Shown in pieces: positions 19,100 to 27,290 of a DNA stretch of 64,000 nt. The DNA comes from Acinetobacter sp. WCHA45. Its GTDB lineage: Bacteria; Pseudomonadota; Gammaproteobacteria; Pseudomonadales; Moraxellaceae. Below the pieces are notes generated by a model, which saw nothing but the letters and a program-made list of their open reading frames with translations, did no database searches and was not told where the DNA came from. Made by a program: the position numbers and the translations under genes. The number at the start of each line of letters is the position of its first letter. Position 1 is the first letter of the stretch. The stretch covers positions 1,550,001-1,614,000 of the forward strand of contig NZ_CP028561.1 in the NCBI RefSeq assembly GCF_002165255.2, given 5' to 3'.

Positions 19100-20344
19100 T
19101 TAGCTTGGGAATTTTTGTGCAATTTCCTCGCTAATCAATACCGCTGTTGCGGCAGATAAAGTCCAGCCTAAATGCCCATGCCCAGTATTGTAAAATACTC
19201 GCGCATGTTTCCCCTGTTTCACTACAGGCAACATATTTGGCATCATCGGACGTAAGCCCGCCCATGGTACAGCGTGCTCAGTTGAAATATCAAAATTTTG
19301 GTTAACCCAATTAATCAAAGGTTGGATTCGATCTGCTCGAATATCCCGATTGTAACCATTAAACTCCGCTGTACCAGCTACACGGAAACGATCCACGCCT
19401 AATCTTGAGGTTACAATCTTTGCACTTTCATCTAGCAAGCTGACCCAAGGCGCATTTTTTACACTTCGCTCTTCTTTAAGCTGAACTGTAATTGAATATC
19501 CTTTTACGGGATAGACATTGACAGTATCACCAAGCATATCGGCTAATTGGTAACTTCCAACACCACCACACACAACGATTAAGTCTGCTTCCATTATGGT
19601 CTGCTCATCTGCTTTTGAGTTCATATTCTCAGAACTCTTTTTACAGCTAACAATCACTTTATCTTGCAAACATTTAACATCAACAACATCCAAACCAAAG
19701 CGATATTTCACGCCATACGCTTGTGTTCTTTCCGCCAAACCAACAGAGTACTTATGAATATCACCTGTTGCATCGCCTGCTGTGTAATATCCACCATAAT
19801 AATCACCAGTTAAATTTGGCTCAATTGCCTTCATTTCTTCAGGTGTAATTGCATGACGTTCAAGTTTACCTTCTACTAAAACATCATTCACTTTTTTTGC
19901 GACATCAAAGTCTTCTTTGCTGTGGTACATATGCAAAATACCACGCTTTTCTAAATCAAAAGCAATATTCTCTTTTTCTGCAATTTCAAATAATCGTTGT
20001 CTTGCTAACAACGCCAAACGAACTGTTTCAATTGTATTTACTTTATAGTCCTTGATGTGAGTCAAAAACTCGACTAGCCAGCGATACTTATGCACACTAA
20101 AAGACGGATTGAGCAATAAAGGTGCATCTTTCTTACTCATCCATTTAATGCCTTTCAACACCGTTGCCTTCTGATTCCAGACCTCAGCGTTACAAGCAGA
20201 CAACTGCCCACCATTGGCAAATGAAGTTTCCATGGCTGGAAATAAATGACGATCAATCACTGTGACTTCATAACCCAATTTAATTAATTCATAAGCAGAC
20301 GTTACACCCGTAATCCCCGCACCAATGACAACAACATGTGGCAT
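19100..20344 (-). CDS. dadA: D-amino acid dehydrogenase-family FAD oxidoreductase
   Basis: 414 residues from the ATG at 20344, which has AAGGAG 6 bases upstream; seven extra in-frame codons lie before it. The Rossmann FAD motif is VVVIGAGITGVTSAYEL and the C-terminal FAD part is NTGHGHLGWTLSAATA. This is the DadA/glycine-oxidase superfamily, which oxidatively deaminates D-amino acids (mostly D-alanine) to oxo acids and ammonia, passing electrons to the membrane. The gene sits behind a tandem glycine riboswitch, so glycine may be the physiological substrate or signal (inference). Family is sure, substrate is not. Confidence 0.85.
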   Translation of the reverse strand: MPHVVVIGAGITGVTSAYELIKLGYEVTVIDRHLFPAMETSFANGGQLSACNAEVWNQKATVLKGIKWMSKKDAPLLLNPSFSVHKYRWLVEFLTHIKDYKVNTIETVRLALLARQRLFEIAEKENIAFDLEKRGILHMYHSKEDFDVAKKVNDVLVEGKLERHAITPEEMKAIEPNLTGDYYGGYYTAGDATGDIHKYSVGLAERTQAYGVKYRFGLDVVDVKCLQDKVIVSCKKSSENMNSKADEQTIMEADLIVVCGGVGSYQLADMLGDTVNVYPVKGYSITVQLKEERSVKNAPWVSLLDESAKIVTSRLGVDRFRVAGTAEFNGYNRDIRADRIQPLINWVNQNFDISTEHAVPWAGLRPMMPNMLPVVKQGKHARVFYNTGHGHLGWTLSAATAVLISEEIAQKFPS

Positions 20345-20385
20345 AGCAAACTCCTTGAAATGCATAATATTTCATAATGCTTAGC

Positions 20386-20605
20386 CCCATCTGTCATGGT
20401 ACCTGAGAGTTTTGGCAGATGATTACCAATTAATCATGAAGCCTTCCCCTTCGGTGAGTGTTAATCGTAGAAGAAAAATTATCGTATGTTTCTACAAGTT
20501 GAGCACTGCTCTCCAGATTGTATTTCTATTATTACAGTCCTTCTGCCTGAGAGTTTCCGGGGTCGTTGCTCCTTCGGCGAGTTCATTGAAGAACTTCTCT
20601 CCCGC
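20386..20605 (-). ncRNA. Tandem glycine riboswitch (gcvT type)
   Basis: On the minus strand two copies of the glycine aptamer core are present. Aptamer 1 (~20525-20605) begins GCGGGAGAG and contains GCCGAAGGAGCAA and CTCTCAGGC. Aptamer 2 (~20386-20517) contains GGAGAGCAGTGCTC, CACCGAAGGGG and CTCTCAGGTACC. This is the classic cooperative double architecture. It ends 41 bases before the dadA start, leaving little room for a separate terminator, so translational control or glycine-on control are both possible. A TATAAA -10 box (20613-20618) fits a start at about 20606. Confidence 0.93.
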
Positions 20606-20720
20606 AATAATATTTATATCCATATAAGCAATATATATGCCGTTTAAAAATACAGACACTAAATTCTTGTAATTGTTTGTAGATTAAGATTTAAGCAATT
20701 TAAAATAAATCGAAGTATAA

Positions 20721-20745
20721 AAAAGCAGACTCGAAGTCTGCTTTT
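20721..20745 (-). terminator. Intrinsic terminator of the 20751-21308 gene
   Basis: An 11-bp perfect stem (aaaagcagact / agtctgctttt) with a 3-base loop, followed on the minus strand by T-rich sequence. It lies 5 bases after the stop of the hypothetical gene. Confidence 0.85.
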
Positions 20746-20750
20746 GAAAA

Positions 20751-21308
20751 TTAAAATTTACATTGCAAAACTTGATCTGAAAACTGCCCTTTCCAGAGTT
20801 CTCGTAATGTTGGTAAATAGAATTTTTCACCAATCATCACTAATTCAGCATCAATCAGTGCATGAATCTCATGCATCAACACATAATCCAATGCAATCAA
20901 GGAAAGCTGTTGGTGTTTCTGAGAAATCTGTTTACGTTTAACCTGCGCTTTTTTGACTAACGCGTTGGCAAAATTTTTATCTTTATAAGAGGTAATAGCA
21001 CTTAAACGCAATTCAATAATTCCCCAACCTTCCAATAATTTCTTAAATACTTCGAAATCTTTAGACGTTGCTTCCCATGTCACATTTTCCAGATTATTGT
21101 CTTCTGGCAAGACAGGTAACAACAGGTCTGCTGTACTAGGAAAAATTTTCTTGAGATTCAACAAAAACTTGACAGGATTTTCATGAGACAGACCAGAATA
21201 TTGAATATGAGTTTGAGTATCTGTCAAATAAATATTGAGCATAATGAAGCAACAATCAGGTAAATCAAAAGCATATTGTACGCAGATCGATTTATAAAAA
21301 CTACTCAT
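20751..21308 (-). CDS. Hypothetical protein
   Basis: 185 residues, not recognised. No signal peptide; the N-terminal part has beta-like stretches (CCFIMLNIYLTDTQTHIQYS), the C-terminal part is helical and Lys/Gln-rich (LVKKAQVKRKQISQKHQQ). It starts 50 bases downstream of fumC on the same strand, with a terminator-like hairpin in between. The start codon has GGGGG 8 bases upstream. Cytosolic location is inferred. Confidence 0.6.
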   Translation of the reverse strand: MSSFYKSICVQYAFDLPDCCFIMLNIYLTDTQTHIQYSGLSHENPVKFLLNLKKIFPSTADLLLPVLPEDNNLENVTWEATSKDFEVFKKLLEGWGIIELRLSAITSYKDKNFANALVKKAQVKRKQISQKHQQLSLIALDYVLMHEIHALIDAELVMIGEKFYLPTLRELWKGQFSDQVLQCKF

Positions 21309-21310
21309 AA

Positions 21311-21341
21311 AAAAATCCCCCTAGGTTAAAGAAGGATTTTT
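21311..21341 (-). terminator. Terminator-like hairpin after fumC
   Basis: Stem aaaaatcc / ggattttt with a 15-base loop and a T7 run on the minus strand. It lies 17 bases after fumC and shares bases with the ribosome-binding site of the next gene, so it may act as partial attenuation. Confidence 0.55.
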
Positions 21342-21357
21342 AAACTACCAATACGAT

Positions 21358-22752
21358 TTACCTACTATTCGGAGAAACCATATTTTCAGGTCTAATCACT
21401 TCATCAAATTGCTCAGCAGTCACTAAGCCAAGTTCAACTGCAACTTGCTTTAAAGTTTTGTTTTCCTTATAAGCTGTTTTGGCAACTTTGGCAGAATTTT
21501 CGTAGCCAATCAGTGGATTGAGTGCTGTGACTAACATTAAAGAGTTATGCAAGAAATAATCAATTTTCTCACGATTTGGTTCAATACCTACCACACAATG
21601 ATCATTAAAACTATTACAGGCATCGCCTAATAACTGAATTGATTGCAGCAAGTTATAAGCAATCACAGGCATAAATACATTCAACTCAAAATTACCAGAT
21701 GCACCAGCAACGTTAATAGTAGTGTCATTGCCCAACACTTGAGCCACCACCATGGTCATGGCTTCACTTTGGGTCGGATTCACCTTGCCTGGCATAATAC
21801 TTGAACCAGGTTCGTTCTCAGGAATACTGATTTCACCAAAACCACAACGTGGGCCACTTGCCAACCAGCGAATATCGTTAGCAATTTTATTTAAGCTGGC
21901 TGCCAATGTTTTTAATGCACCTGAAGCAAATACAGCCGCATCACGCCCTGCCAATGCTTCGAACTTATTCGGTGCAGTCACGAACGGTAAACCTGTTAAC
22001 TCGGCTAACTGCTCTGCTGCTTTCACCGCATAATCTGGATGTGCGTTTAAGCCAGTACCTACCGCCGTTCCCCCTAAAGGCAACTCATAAAGACCTGCAA
22101 GTGCTTGCTGCAAACGTTTTAGACCATGCTCTAGTTGCGAAACATAACCACTGAACTCTTGTCCCAAGGTTAAAGGAGTCGCATCTTGCAAATGGGTACG
22201 ACCAATTTTGACAATATCATCAAATTCTTTGGATTTAAGCTCTAAAGTCGCTTTTAACTTTTCCACTGCAGGAATGAGTAATTCATTGATTTGAATACTT
22301 GCAGCCACATGGATTGCAGTTGGGAAAGAATCATTGGTTGATTGTGCACGATTGACATGATCATTTGGATGCACTGGTTTTTGTGCACCTAGTACTTGTC
22401 CTAATTTCTGATTGGCAATGTTTGCAATCACTTCATTACAGTTCATGTTGCTTTGCGTGCCAGAACCTGTTTGCCAAACGACAAGCGGAAATTGTGTGTC
22501 CCATTGACCAGCAATCACTTCTTCAGCAGCATCAACGATATATTGACTTAAATCTTCAGGTAGTTGTTTTAACTCGGCATTGGTGATTGCAGCCGCTTTT
22601 TTCACCAAACCCATGGCACGAATCATGGCACGCGGTAAACGTTCTTGACCGATTTTAAAGTTCTGTAAACTTCGTTGCGTTTGTGCACCCCATAAGGCGT
22701 CATTTGGAACTTCAACTTCACCCATAGTGTCATGTTCAATTCGCATTTGCAT
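21358..22752 (-). CDS. fumC: Class II fumarate hydratase FumC
   Basis: 464 residues from the ATG at 22752, which has AGAGG 6 bases upstream. The fumarase/aspartase signature [16 protein letters not shown] is present, along with [12 protein letters not shown] and [16 protein letters not shown]. FumC interconverts fumarate and malate without an iron-sulfur cluster, so it suits iron starvation or oxidative stress. A good Fur-box match lies 134-152 bp upstream of the start codon, in agreement with iron repression known for fumC in other gammaproteobacteria. Confidence 0.96.
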   Translation of the reverse strand: MQMRIEHDTMGEVEVPNDALWGAQTQRSLQNFKIGQERLPRAMIRAMGLVKKAAAITNAELKQLPEDLSQYIVDAAEEVIAGQWDTQFPLVVWQTGSGTQSNMNCNEVIANIANQKLGQVLGAQKPVHPNDHVNRAQSTNDSFPTAIHVAASIQINELLIPAVEKLKATLELKSKEFDDIVKIGRTHLQDATPLTLGQEFSGYVSQLEHGLKRLQQALAGLYELPLGGTAVGTGLNAHPDYAVKAAEQLAELTGLPFVTAPNKFEALAGRDAAVFASGALKTLAASLNKIANDIRWLASGPRCGFGEISIPENEPGSSIMPGKVNPTQSEAMTMVVAQVLGNDTTINVAGASGNFELNVFMPVIAYNLLQSIQLLGDACNSFNDHCVVGIEPNREKIDYFLHNSLMLVTALNPLIGYENSAKVAKTAYKENKTLKQVAVELGLVTAEQFDEVIRPENMVSPNSR

Positions 22753-22885
22753 AAACAACCTCTGCTTTATTTGGTTAAAATGTTCACGGGCTGAAGCAAA
22801 CTGATGCTTTTGGCTAGCGAAGACTCAGTTCATATTGATGTATATTTGATAAGTCTTAATTATCCTAAACAAAGCCACTAAAATT

Positions 22886-22904
22886 GTAAATAAGAATCAT
22901 TATC
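22886..22904 (-). promoter_or_regulatory. Fur box upstream of fumC
   Basis: gtaaataagaatcattatc matches the 19-bp consensus gataatgataatcattatc at 15 of 19 positions, with a perfect right half. A second, weaker inverted pair (gataagtcttaattatc, 22848-22864) lies downstream toward fumC. The box lies after the stop of the epimerase-like gene, so fumC is the only sensible target. Confidence 0.65.
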
Positions 22905-23912
22905 CTAATTACCTGTTAAGGTATTGCGATAAAAACGCCACTCATCTTCAATCATTTGTGATAGAGAACGTTTAGGAACCCAATTTAATATTTTTTTTGC
23001 TTTATCAATATTTGCACCCAATTGCGCTAACTCTTGGTTTTGATATACAGCAGGTTGCACTTGAATTTCGGTCTGAGTGACTCTCGCAACTTCATCAATC
23101 AAATTTTGTATAGATGTGAGTTGATGATGTGCAATGTTGAATGCTTCCAAACAACTAGTTTGTGTTTTTAACCAATTTAATGCGATCAAAACTGCATCAC
23201 AAGCATCCAAAACATGTAAAAAGCTTCTTTCAACCGTTCCATCTTCTGTGTGTGCTTGATTCTGCAATTCGATACAATCTCGCTGCATCGCTGCAACTTG
23301 TAAAGCTAAAGGCACAATATTTTTAGGGAGTTGAGTTACGTATTCTCCTAAAACTCCATGTTCAAAAGCACCAACAATATTGGATAACCTGAGATTGATA
23401 ATTTTCCATTCATGATCGACTTTATAAGTATCTGCAATAATATCTTCAACCATTTGCTGAGATCGAATGTATGGATTTGGGTAGCGATAATTAAACTCAG
23501 TCTCTTCAACTACACTTGGATTAGATTGCCCATATACGGCCAAACTAGAAAGATTGATTAATTCTCTAACACCCATCCGCTGCATTGCTCTCAATAAGCT
23601 CATAATGCTGCTGACATTATCATTGTAGTATTCAAGTGGCTTTAGAACAGATTCTTCAAGCGATTTAAAACTGGCTGTATGGATAACAGTATGAATTGAA
23701 TATTGTTCAAATACTTTATTTAAGGCAGGTGTATTTCTCACATCTACTTTAACAAATGGAATATACATTCCTGAGATGTATTCTAAGCGCTCCAAGGTTT
23801 GTAAAGTCGAATTGGCTAAATTATCAACAATAACAACTTCTTGCCCACGTGCTAATAAACTCAAAGCAATATGTGAACCGATAAAGCCTAAACCACCTGT
23901 CACCAAAATCAT
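22905..23912 (-). CDS. GalE-like NAD-dependent epimerase/dehydratase, altered active site
   Basis: 335 residues, extended SDR fold. The NAD motif is VTGGLGFIGSH at the N-terminus, with D30 (VIVDNLAN) for NAD selectivity and GalE-like HTASFKSLEESV. The catalytic Ser region NLSSLAVYG is intact. The usual Tyr-x3-Lys reads Y148-I-R-S-Q152, so the catalytic lysine is Gln. The C-terminal sugar-nucleotide part is present (RSFLHVLDACDAV). It could be a UDP-sugar binding protein, an enzyme with altered chemistry, or an inactive paralogue. No polysaccharide genes are nearby; tusDCBE is divergent, 63 bp away. Confidence 0.7.
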   Translation of the reverse strand: MILVTGGLGFIGSHIALSLLARGQEVVIVDNLANSTLQTLERLEYISGMYIPFVKVDVRNTPALNKVFEQYSIHTVIHTASFKSLEESVLKPLEYYNDNVSSIMSLLRAMQRMGVRELINLSSLAVYGQSNPSVVEETEFNYRYPNPYIRSQQMVEDIIADTYKVDHEWKIINLRLSNIVGAFEHGVLGEYVTQLPKNIVPLALQVAAMQRDCIELQNQAHTEDGTVERSFLHVLDACDAVLIALNWLKTQTSCLEAFNIAHHQLTSIQNLIDEVARVTQTEIQVQPAVYQNQELAQLGANIDKAKKILNWVPKRSLSQMIEDEWRFYRNTLTGN

Positions 23913-23975
23913 TGTATACTTACCTTCTTTTTAATCTGTCCATCATTTTGCTTACGTGACCATAGTGAATGTTCA

Positions 23976-24344
23976 ATGAGTACACTACTGTTAATAACTT
24001 CTGCACCTACTTCAATTATGGCTTGGCATGCTTTTGGTTTAGCTCAAGCATTAGGAAATAAGTCCGAAGATTTTCGTGTCTTCTTTTACCAAGATGGTGT
24101 TCAGGTTGCGAATGATTTACAGTGGTTTCCTGATGATCAACGCAATCTAAAACAAGAATGGCAAAAGCTTGGCATTCGACTCCCTGTCTGTGTCAGTGCT
24201 GCCCTTGCTCGGGGAATCACTGATGCAAGCAATGCCCAACGTCATTCACTTCAACAACACAACTTAGCGCAAGGTTTTGAGCTAGTTGGACTTGGAGAGC
24301 TAGCTGATGCTGTGCAAAGCTGTTCTCGTTTAATTCAATTTTAG
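23976..24344 (+). CDS. tusD: Sulfurtransferase subunit TusD
   Basis: 122 residues, DsrE fold. The relay cysteine is in RLPVCVSAALARGI, the position used by TusD/DsrE to accept persulfide from TusA. In the TusBCD complex it passes sulfur to TusE and on to MnmA for 2-thiouridine in tRNA. It is followed by tusC, tusB and tusE in order, which supports the assignment. The MSTLLLITSAPTS start is typical. Confidence 0.88.
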   Translation: MSTLLLITSAPTSIMAWHAFGLAQALGNKSEDFRVFFYQDGVQVANDLQWFPDDQRNLKQEWQKLGIRLPVCVSAALARGITDASNAQRHSLQQHNLAQGFELVGLGELADAVQSCSRLIQF

Positions 24345-24398
24345 TTTAAGTTCAGTTTAAGTTCATTAATAGAGTGTTGCTTTTAAAAGGTAAATTGT

Positions 24399-24749
24399 GT
24401 GAAATCTGTACTCGTCATCCTAACGCAATCCAATTTAACTAGTTTGCAGATCAACGAAAGCGTGTCTGCAACTATGGTTTTAGCAACCTTTGGTATTTCT
24501 GTCAAAGTATTATTAAAAGATGCTGCACTGAGCTTATTGAACAATAAATTAGAGTTCGATCAATTCAAACAAGCTTTCAAAGTTGCTGCCAATATGGTGG
24601 ACAGTTTTGAGTTCTATGATCTAACCCCGATTTTAGTTGAAACTAAAAATCAATATTTGGCGATTGCGCAAGATAGTGATCAAGAAATCGAGTTTGTTGA
24701 GATTCAGCCTGAATTTATTCAATCCTTCGATCATATTTTGTATTGGTAG
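24399..24749 (+). CDS. tusC: Sulfurtransferase subunit TusC
   Basis: 116 residues, DsrF/TusC type, starting at GTG with AAAAGG 8 bases upstream. No conserved cysteine, as usual for TusC, which is structural. MKSVLVILTQSN followed by ATMVLATFGISVKVL matches the DsrE-like fold core. The spacing to tusD is 54 bases and the stop overlaps the TTG in front of tusB. Confidence 0.82.
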   Translation: MKSVLVILTQSNLTSLQINESVSATMVLATFGISVKVLLKDAALSLLNNKLEFDQFKQAFKVAANMVDSFEFYDLTPILVETKNQYLAIAQDSDQEIEFVEIQPEFIQSFDHILYW

Positions 24750-24760
24750 AGCTCAGAAAG

Positions 24761-25045
24761 ATGGAAAATTCAACTTTATTTTTGATTCAATCCCCTTACT
24801 ACAACACAGATAAAATCTGGATTGAGTTAGCTCAAATGGCACATGTGCATGATACGATTGTAGTCATGGGGGATGGGCTTTTACTGCTAACTAAAAAGAT
24901 TGTAGATCTTTATCCAAATCTTTACTGCTTAAGTAATGAGCAAAACTTACTTGGAGATGAAATCAAATCTGAGGTCAAAATTATAGAATACGCTGAATTC
25001 GCTGATTTAGTTTTGCAATTCAAACGCTGTATTTCTTTAAAATAA
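24761..25045 (+). CDS. tusB: Sulfurtransferase subunit TusB
   Basis: 94 residues from the ATG at 24761, 11 bases after the tusC stop; an upstream in-frame TTG overlaps tusC. STLFLIQSPYY and DTIVVMGDGLLLL are the DsrH/TusB hallmarks: short and without the catalytic cysteine at the TusD position. It completes the TusBCD heterohexamer. Confidence 0.82.
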   Translation: MENSTLFLIQSPYYNTDKIWIELAQMAHVHDTIVVMGDGLLLLTKKIVDLYPNLYCLSNEQNLLGDEIKSEVKIIEYAEFADLVLQFKRCISLK

Positions 25046-25072
25046 ATTATTTTTAGTTAATTAGGCTATTTC

Positions 25073-25384
25073 ATGCAATTAGAGTTAGATCAAGACGGTC
25101 ATTTGGTCGATTATACAATTTGGAATACTGAAGTTGCCCAGCAACTTGCTCAATCACTTGATCTAGAACTTACCGCTTGGCATTTCGAAATTCTCCACGC
25201 CGTACGTCAATTCTATCAACAATTTGGGCATTCCCCAGCAACTCGTCCACTGATTAAATTTTTGATGAAGACGGTTAGTCCTGAAATCAATAATGCTGAA
25301 TTACAACAAAGATTTAATACAGGGTTGGTTGCACGACATTTAAGCCGTTTGGCTGGCGTGCCTAAACCTGCCAATTGTTTATAG
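25073..25384 (+). CDS. tusE: Sulfur relay protein TusE (DsrC family)
   Basis: 103 residues. DQDGHLVDYTIWNTEVAQQL, the HSPATRPLIKFL block and the C-terminal arm GVPKPANCL are typical. The penultimate Cys102 accepts persulfide from TusD and hands it to MnmA. Only this one terminal cysteine is present, as in TusE rather than the two-cysteine DsrC of sulfur oxidisers. Confidence 0.93.
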   Translation: MQLELDQDGHLVDYTIWNTEVAQQLAQSLDLELTAWHFEILHAVRQFYQQFGHSPATRPLIKFLMKTVSPEINNAELQQRFNTGLVARHLSRLAGVPKPANCL

Positions 25385-25402
25385 ATCATTGAAAATGATC
25401 TA
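25382..25402. terminator. Hairpin between converging tusE and HxlR gene
   Basis: tagatcatt / aatgatcta, a 9-bp perfect stem with a GAA loop, fills exactly the gap between the two stops, including the tusE stop codon. T-runs are short, so termination strength is uncertain. Confidence 0.6.
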
Positions 25403-25885
25403 TCAGGCGCTATTTTGTTTTTGTTCAATAAAAGCAAAATATCCTGGACCAGCTGATACACGGACATCTTTTACATTCAGCGGTTCATCACATTCCGAGC
25501 AAACCACTCTTGGATTCATTTTCTTACCACAACCTTTGTGTGTAAACTCAATCGGTTTTCCAAGTCCCATGTCCATCCATTTATCGGCCCACTGCACCAT
25601 CGCTAAAATAAGAGGATAAAGATCCAAACCTTTATCAGTAAGTTGGTATTCAAATCGTTCTTGACGTTCTACATAAGGCACTTTGGTTAAAATCCCATGC
25701 TCGACCAGACGCTTTAATCGTTCTGAAAGGACATGACGTGTAACTCCCAGACTACGCTGGAAGTCATCAAAACGACGTATTCCCATGAAAGCGTTACGTA
25801 AAATTAGCATTGTCCAACGATCACCGAGTACAGAAAGCGTTCTCGCAACTGAACATGGCTGATCGCCAATTTCTTCCCATTTCAT
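25403..25885 (-). CDS. HxlR-family transcriptional regulator
   Basis: 160 residues from the ATG at 25885 (AGGTG 6 bases upstream). The winged helix pattern CSVARTLSVLGDRWTMLILR, FDDFQRSLGVTRHVLSERLK and YQLTDKGLDLYP is diagnostic of HxlR/MarR-like regulators. The C-terminal extension (about residues 110-160) has a CxxC-x-type cysteine set (GCGKKMNP, VCSECDEP) that could bind metal or sense thiols. No divergent partner gene is present; the target is unknown. Confidence 0.85.
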   Translation of the reverse strand: MKWEEIGDQPCSVARTLSVLGDRWTMLILRNAFMGIRRFDDFQRSLGVTRHVLSERLKRLVEHGILTKVPYVERQERFEYQLTDKGLDLYPLILAMVQWADKWMDMGLGKPIEFTHKGCGKKMNPRVVCSECDEPLNVKDVRVSAGPGYFAFIEQKQNSA

Positions 25886-25947
25886 TATTATCACCTGATC
25901 ATTTTTTAGAACTTTGAAGACATCTCATCGATGCCTTGAACCGTCAT

Positions 25948-25962
25948 GTTTAGAAACTAAAC
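25948..25962 (-). promoter_or_regulatory. Perfect palindrome, possible HxlR operator
   Basis: gtttagaaactaaac is a perfect inverted repeat (arms of 6, centre of 3) directly downstream of a TATAGT -10-like box (25963-25968, minus strand). A third half-site ctaaac lies at 25978-25983. Position over the presumed start site of the HxlR gene suggests autoregulation. Confidence 0.45.
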
Positions 25963-26063
25963 ACTATAAAATATACACTAAACCACCTGATCAATCAGAT
26001 GCAATATTGGCACTCAGTTAAATATCAAAAAACAGATCATTTCATTTAAACTCATTCGACAAC

Positions 26064-27290
26064 TTAGCTATGAATAAAAACACCTGAAAGTTCTTGTCCA
26101 GCATCTAACTGAATATTTGCAGGAATACGCACTAAACAATTGGCCTGCATTAAATTACTCAACATATGTGATTGTTGTTTCGCAAGGCTTTGTAATTTGA
26201 GCTGTCCCTGATCAAAATAAGCATGCATTCTTAAAAATCGCTCACGTGCATCAGATTTCAGTCCATGGGTGAGTACTCCACTAAACCATTGCATAGGCTC
26301 ACGTTGATTTTGCAAAGTATCTAATAAAGCGTTGCCATAAATCTGCATACACACATAAACAGCCGCTGGATTACCCGGTAAACCTAATAAATAGCAATGA
26401 TGGTCAGGATCTTCATATTTTGCAAAAAATAATGGCTTACCCGGTTTTTGTTTAACTTTCCAAAAGATCTGTTCAAATCCAGTCTCAAAAGCACATGGAC
26501 GAACGAAGTCATAATCCCCTACAGAGACACCACCCGTGGTAATAATGACGTCATATAAAGATTTTAATCGCTCGAAACATGCTGTGACTTGTTCAGCAGC
26601 ATCTGCAATATGTAGAATTTCGACATCGATACCATAAGCTTTGAACCAAGCCTTCAGTAACGGCCCATTGGCATCAAAAACTTTACCAACGTGTAAATCT
26701 TCAGGGTGCTCAGCAACCTCATCACCAGTAATAACCACAGCAACCTTAGGCTGTTGAAATACCTCGACAGTTTGCACACCTGCCATACTTAAAGCAGCAA
26801 GTGCACCGATATTGATATTCTGACCAACGTCCGCAAGCTGTTGACCTTGTTTGACTTCTTCACCAGTAAATCGAATATCAGCCTGTGGTTTAAGCTGTTC
26901 AATCAGTCGAATTGTCTCCGACTCAACTTTAACAATTTCTTGTCGAGCAACATGTGTGGTGCCTTCAGGAATTTTGCCACCTGTAAAAATACGAATGGCT
27001 TGCCCATCAAGCAATTGATATTCGAGTTCACTACCCGCTTTAATCTCACCGATTACATCAAAACAAACATCTTGAAGCTGTGTAAGTGAACTATTAATCG
27101 CATAACCATCTACCGCACTTTGAGAAAAGCTAGGTAGATTGACCTCGGAATAGATTGCTTTAGCGACATAACGATTCAAACCTTGGGCTAAAGCCAAGAC
27201 CTCAGTCGTCAATGTTTTGGGCTGGGTTCGAATGAGTTCAAGTGCCTCATCGATACTGATTAAACCCTTTTCAGCACCACATCCTGACAT
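26064..27290 (-). CDS. moeA: Molybdopterin molybdenumtransferase MoeA
   Basis: 408 residues. Motifs are SAVDGYAI near the N-terminus, FTGGKIPEGTTHVARQE, VVITGDEV, TTGGVSVGDYDFV and LPGNPAAVYVC. MoeA inserts molybdate into adenylylated molybdopterin. Its ATG overlaps the moaCB stop (TAATG), so it is translationally coupled. The cofactor serves NasA encoded next door. Confidence 0.95.
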   Translation of the reverse strand: MSGCGAEKGLISIDEALELIRTQPKTLTTEVLALAQGLNRYVAKAIYSEVNLPSFSQSAVDGYAINSSLTQLQDVCFDVIGEIKAGSELEYQLLDGQAIRIFTGGKIPEGTTHVARQEIVKVESETIRLIEQLKPQADIRFTGEEVKQGQQLADVGQNINIGALAALSMAGVQTVEVFQQPKVAVVITGDEVAEHPEDLHVGKVFDANGPLLKAWFKAYGIDVEILHIADAAEQVTACFERLKSLYDVIITTGGVSVGDYDFVRPCAFETGFEQIFWKVKQKPGKPLFFAKYEDPDHHCYLLGLPGNPAAVYVCMQIYGNALLDTLQNQREPMQWFSGVLTHGLKSDARERFLRMHAYFDQGQLKLQSLAKQQSHMLSNLMQANCLVRIPANIQLDAGQELSGVFIHS

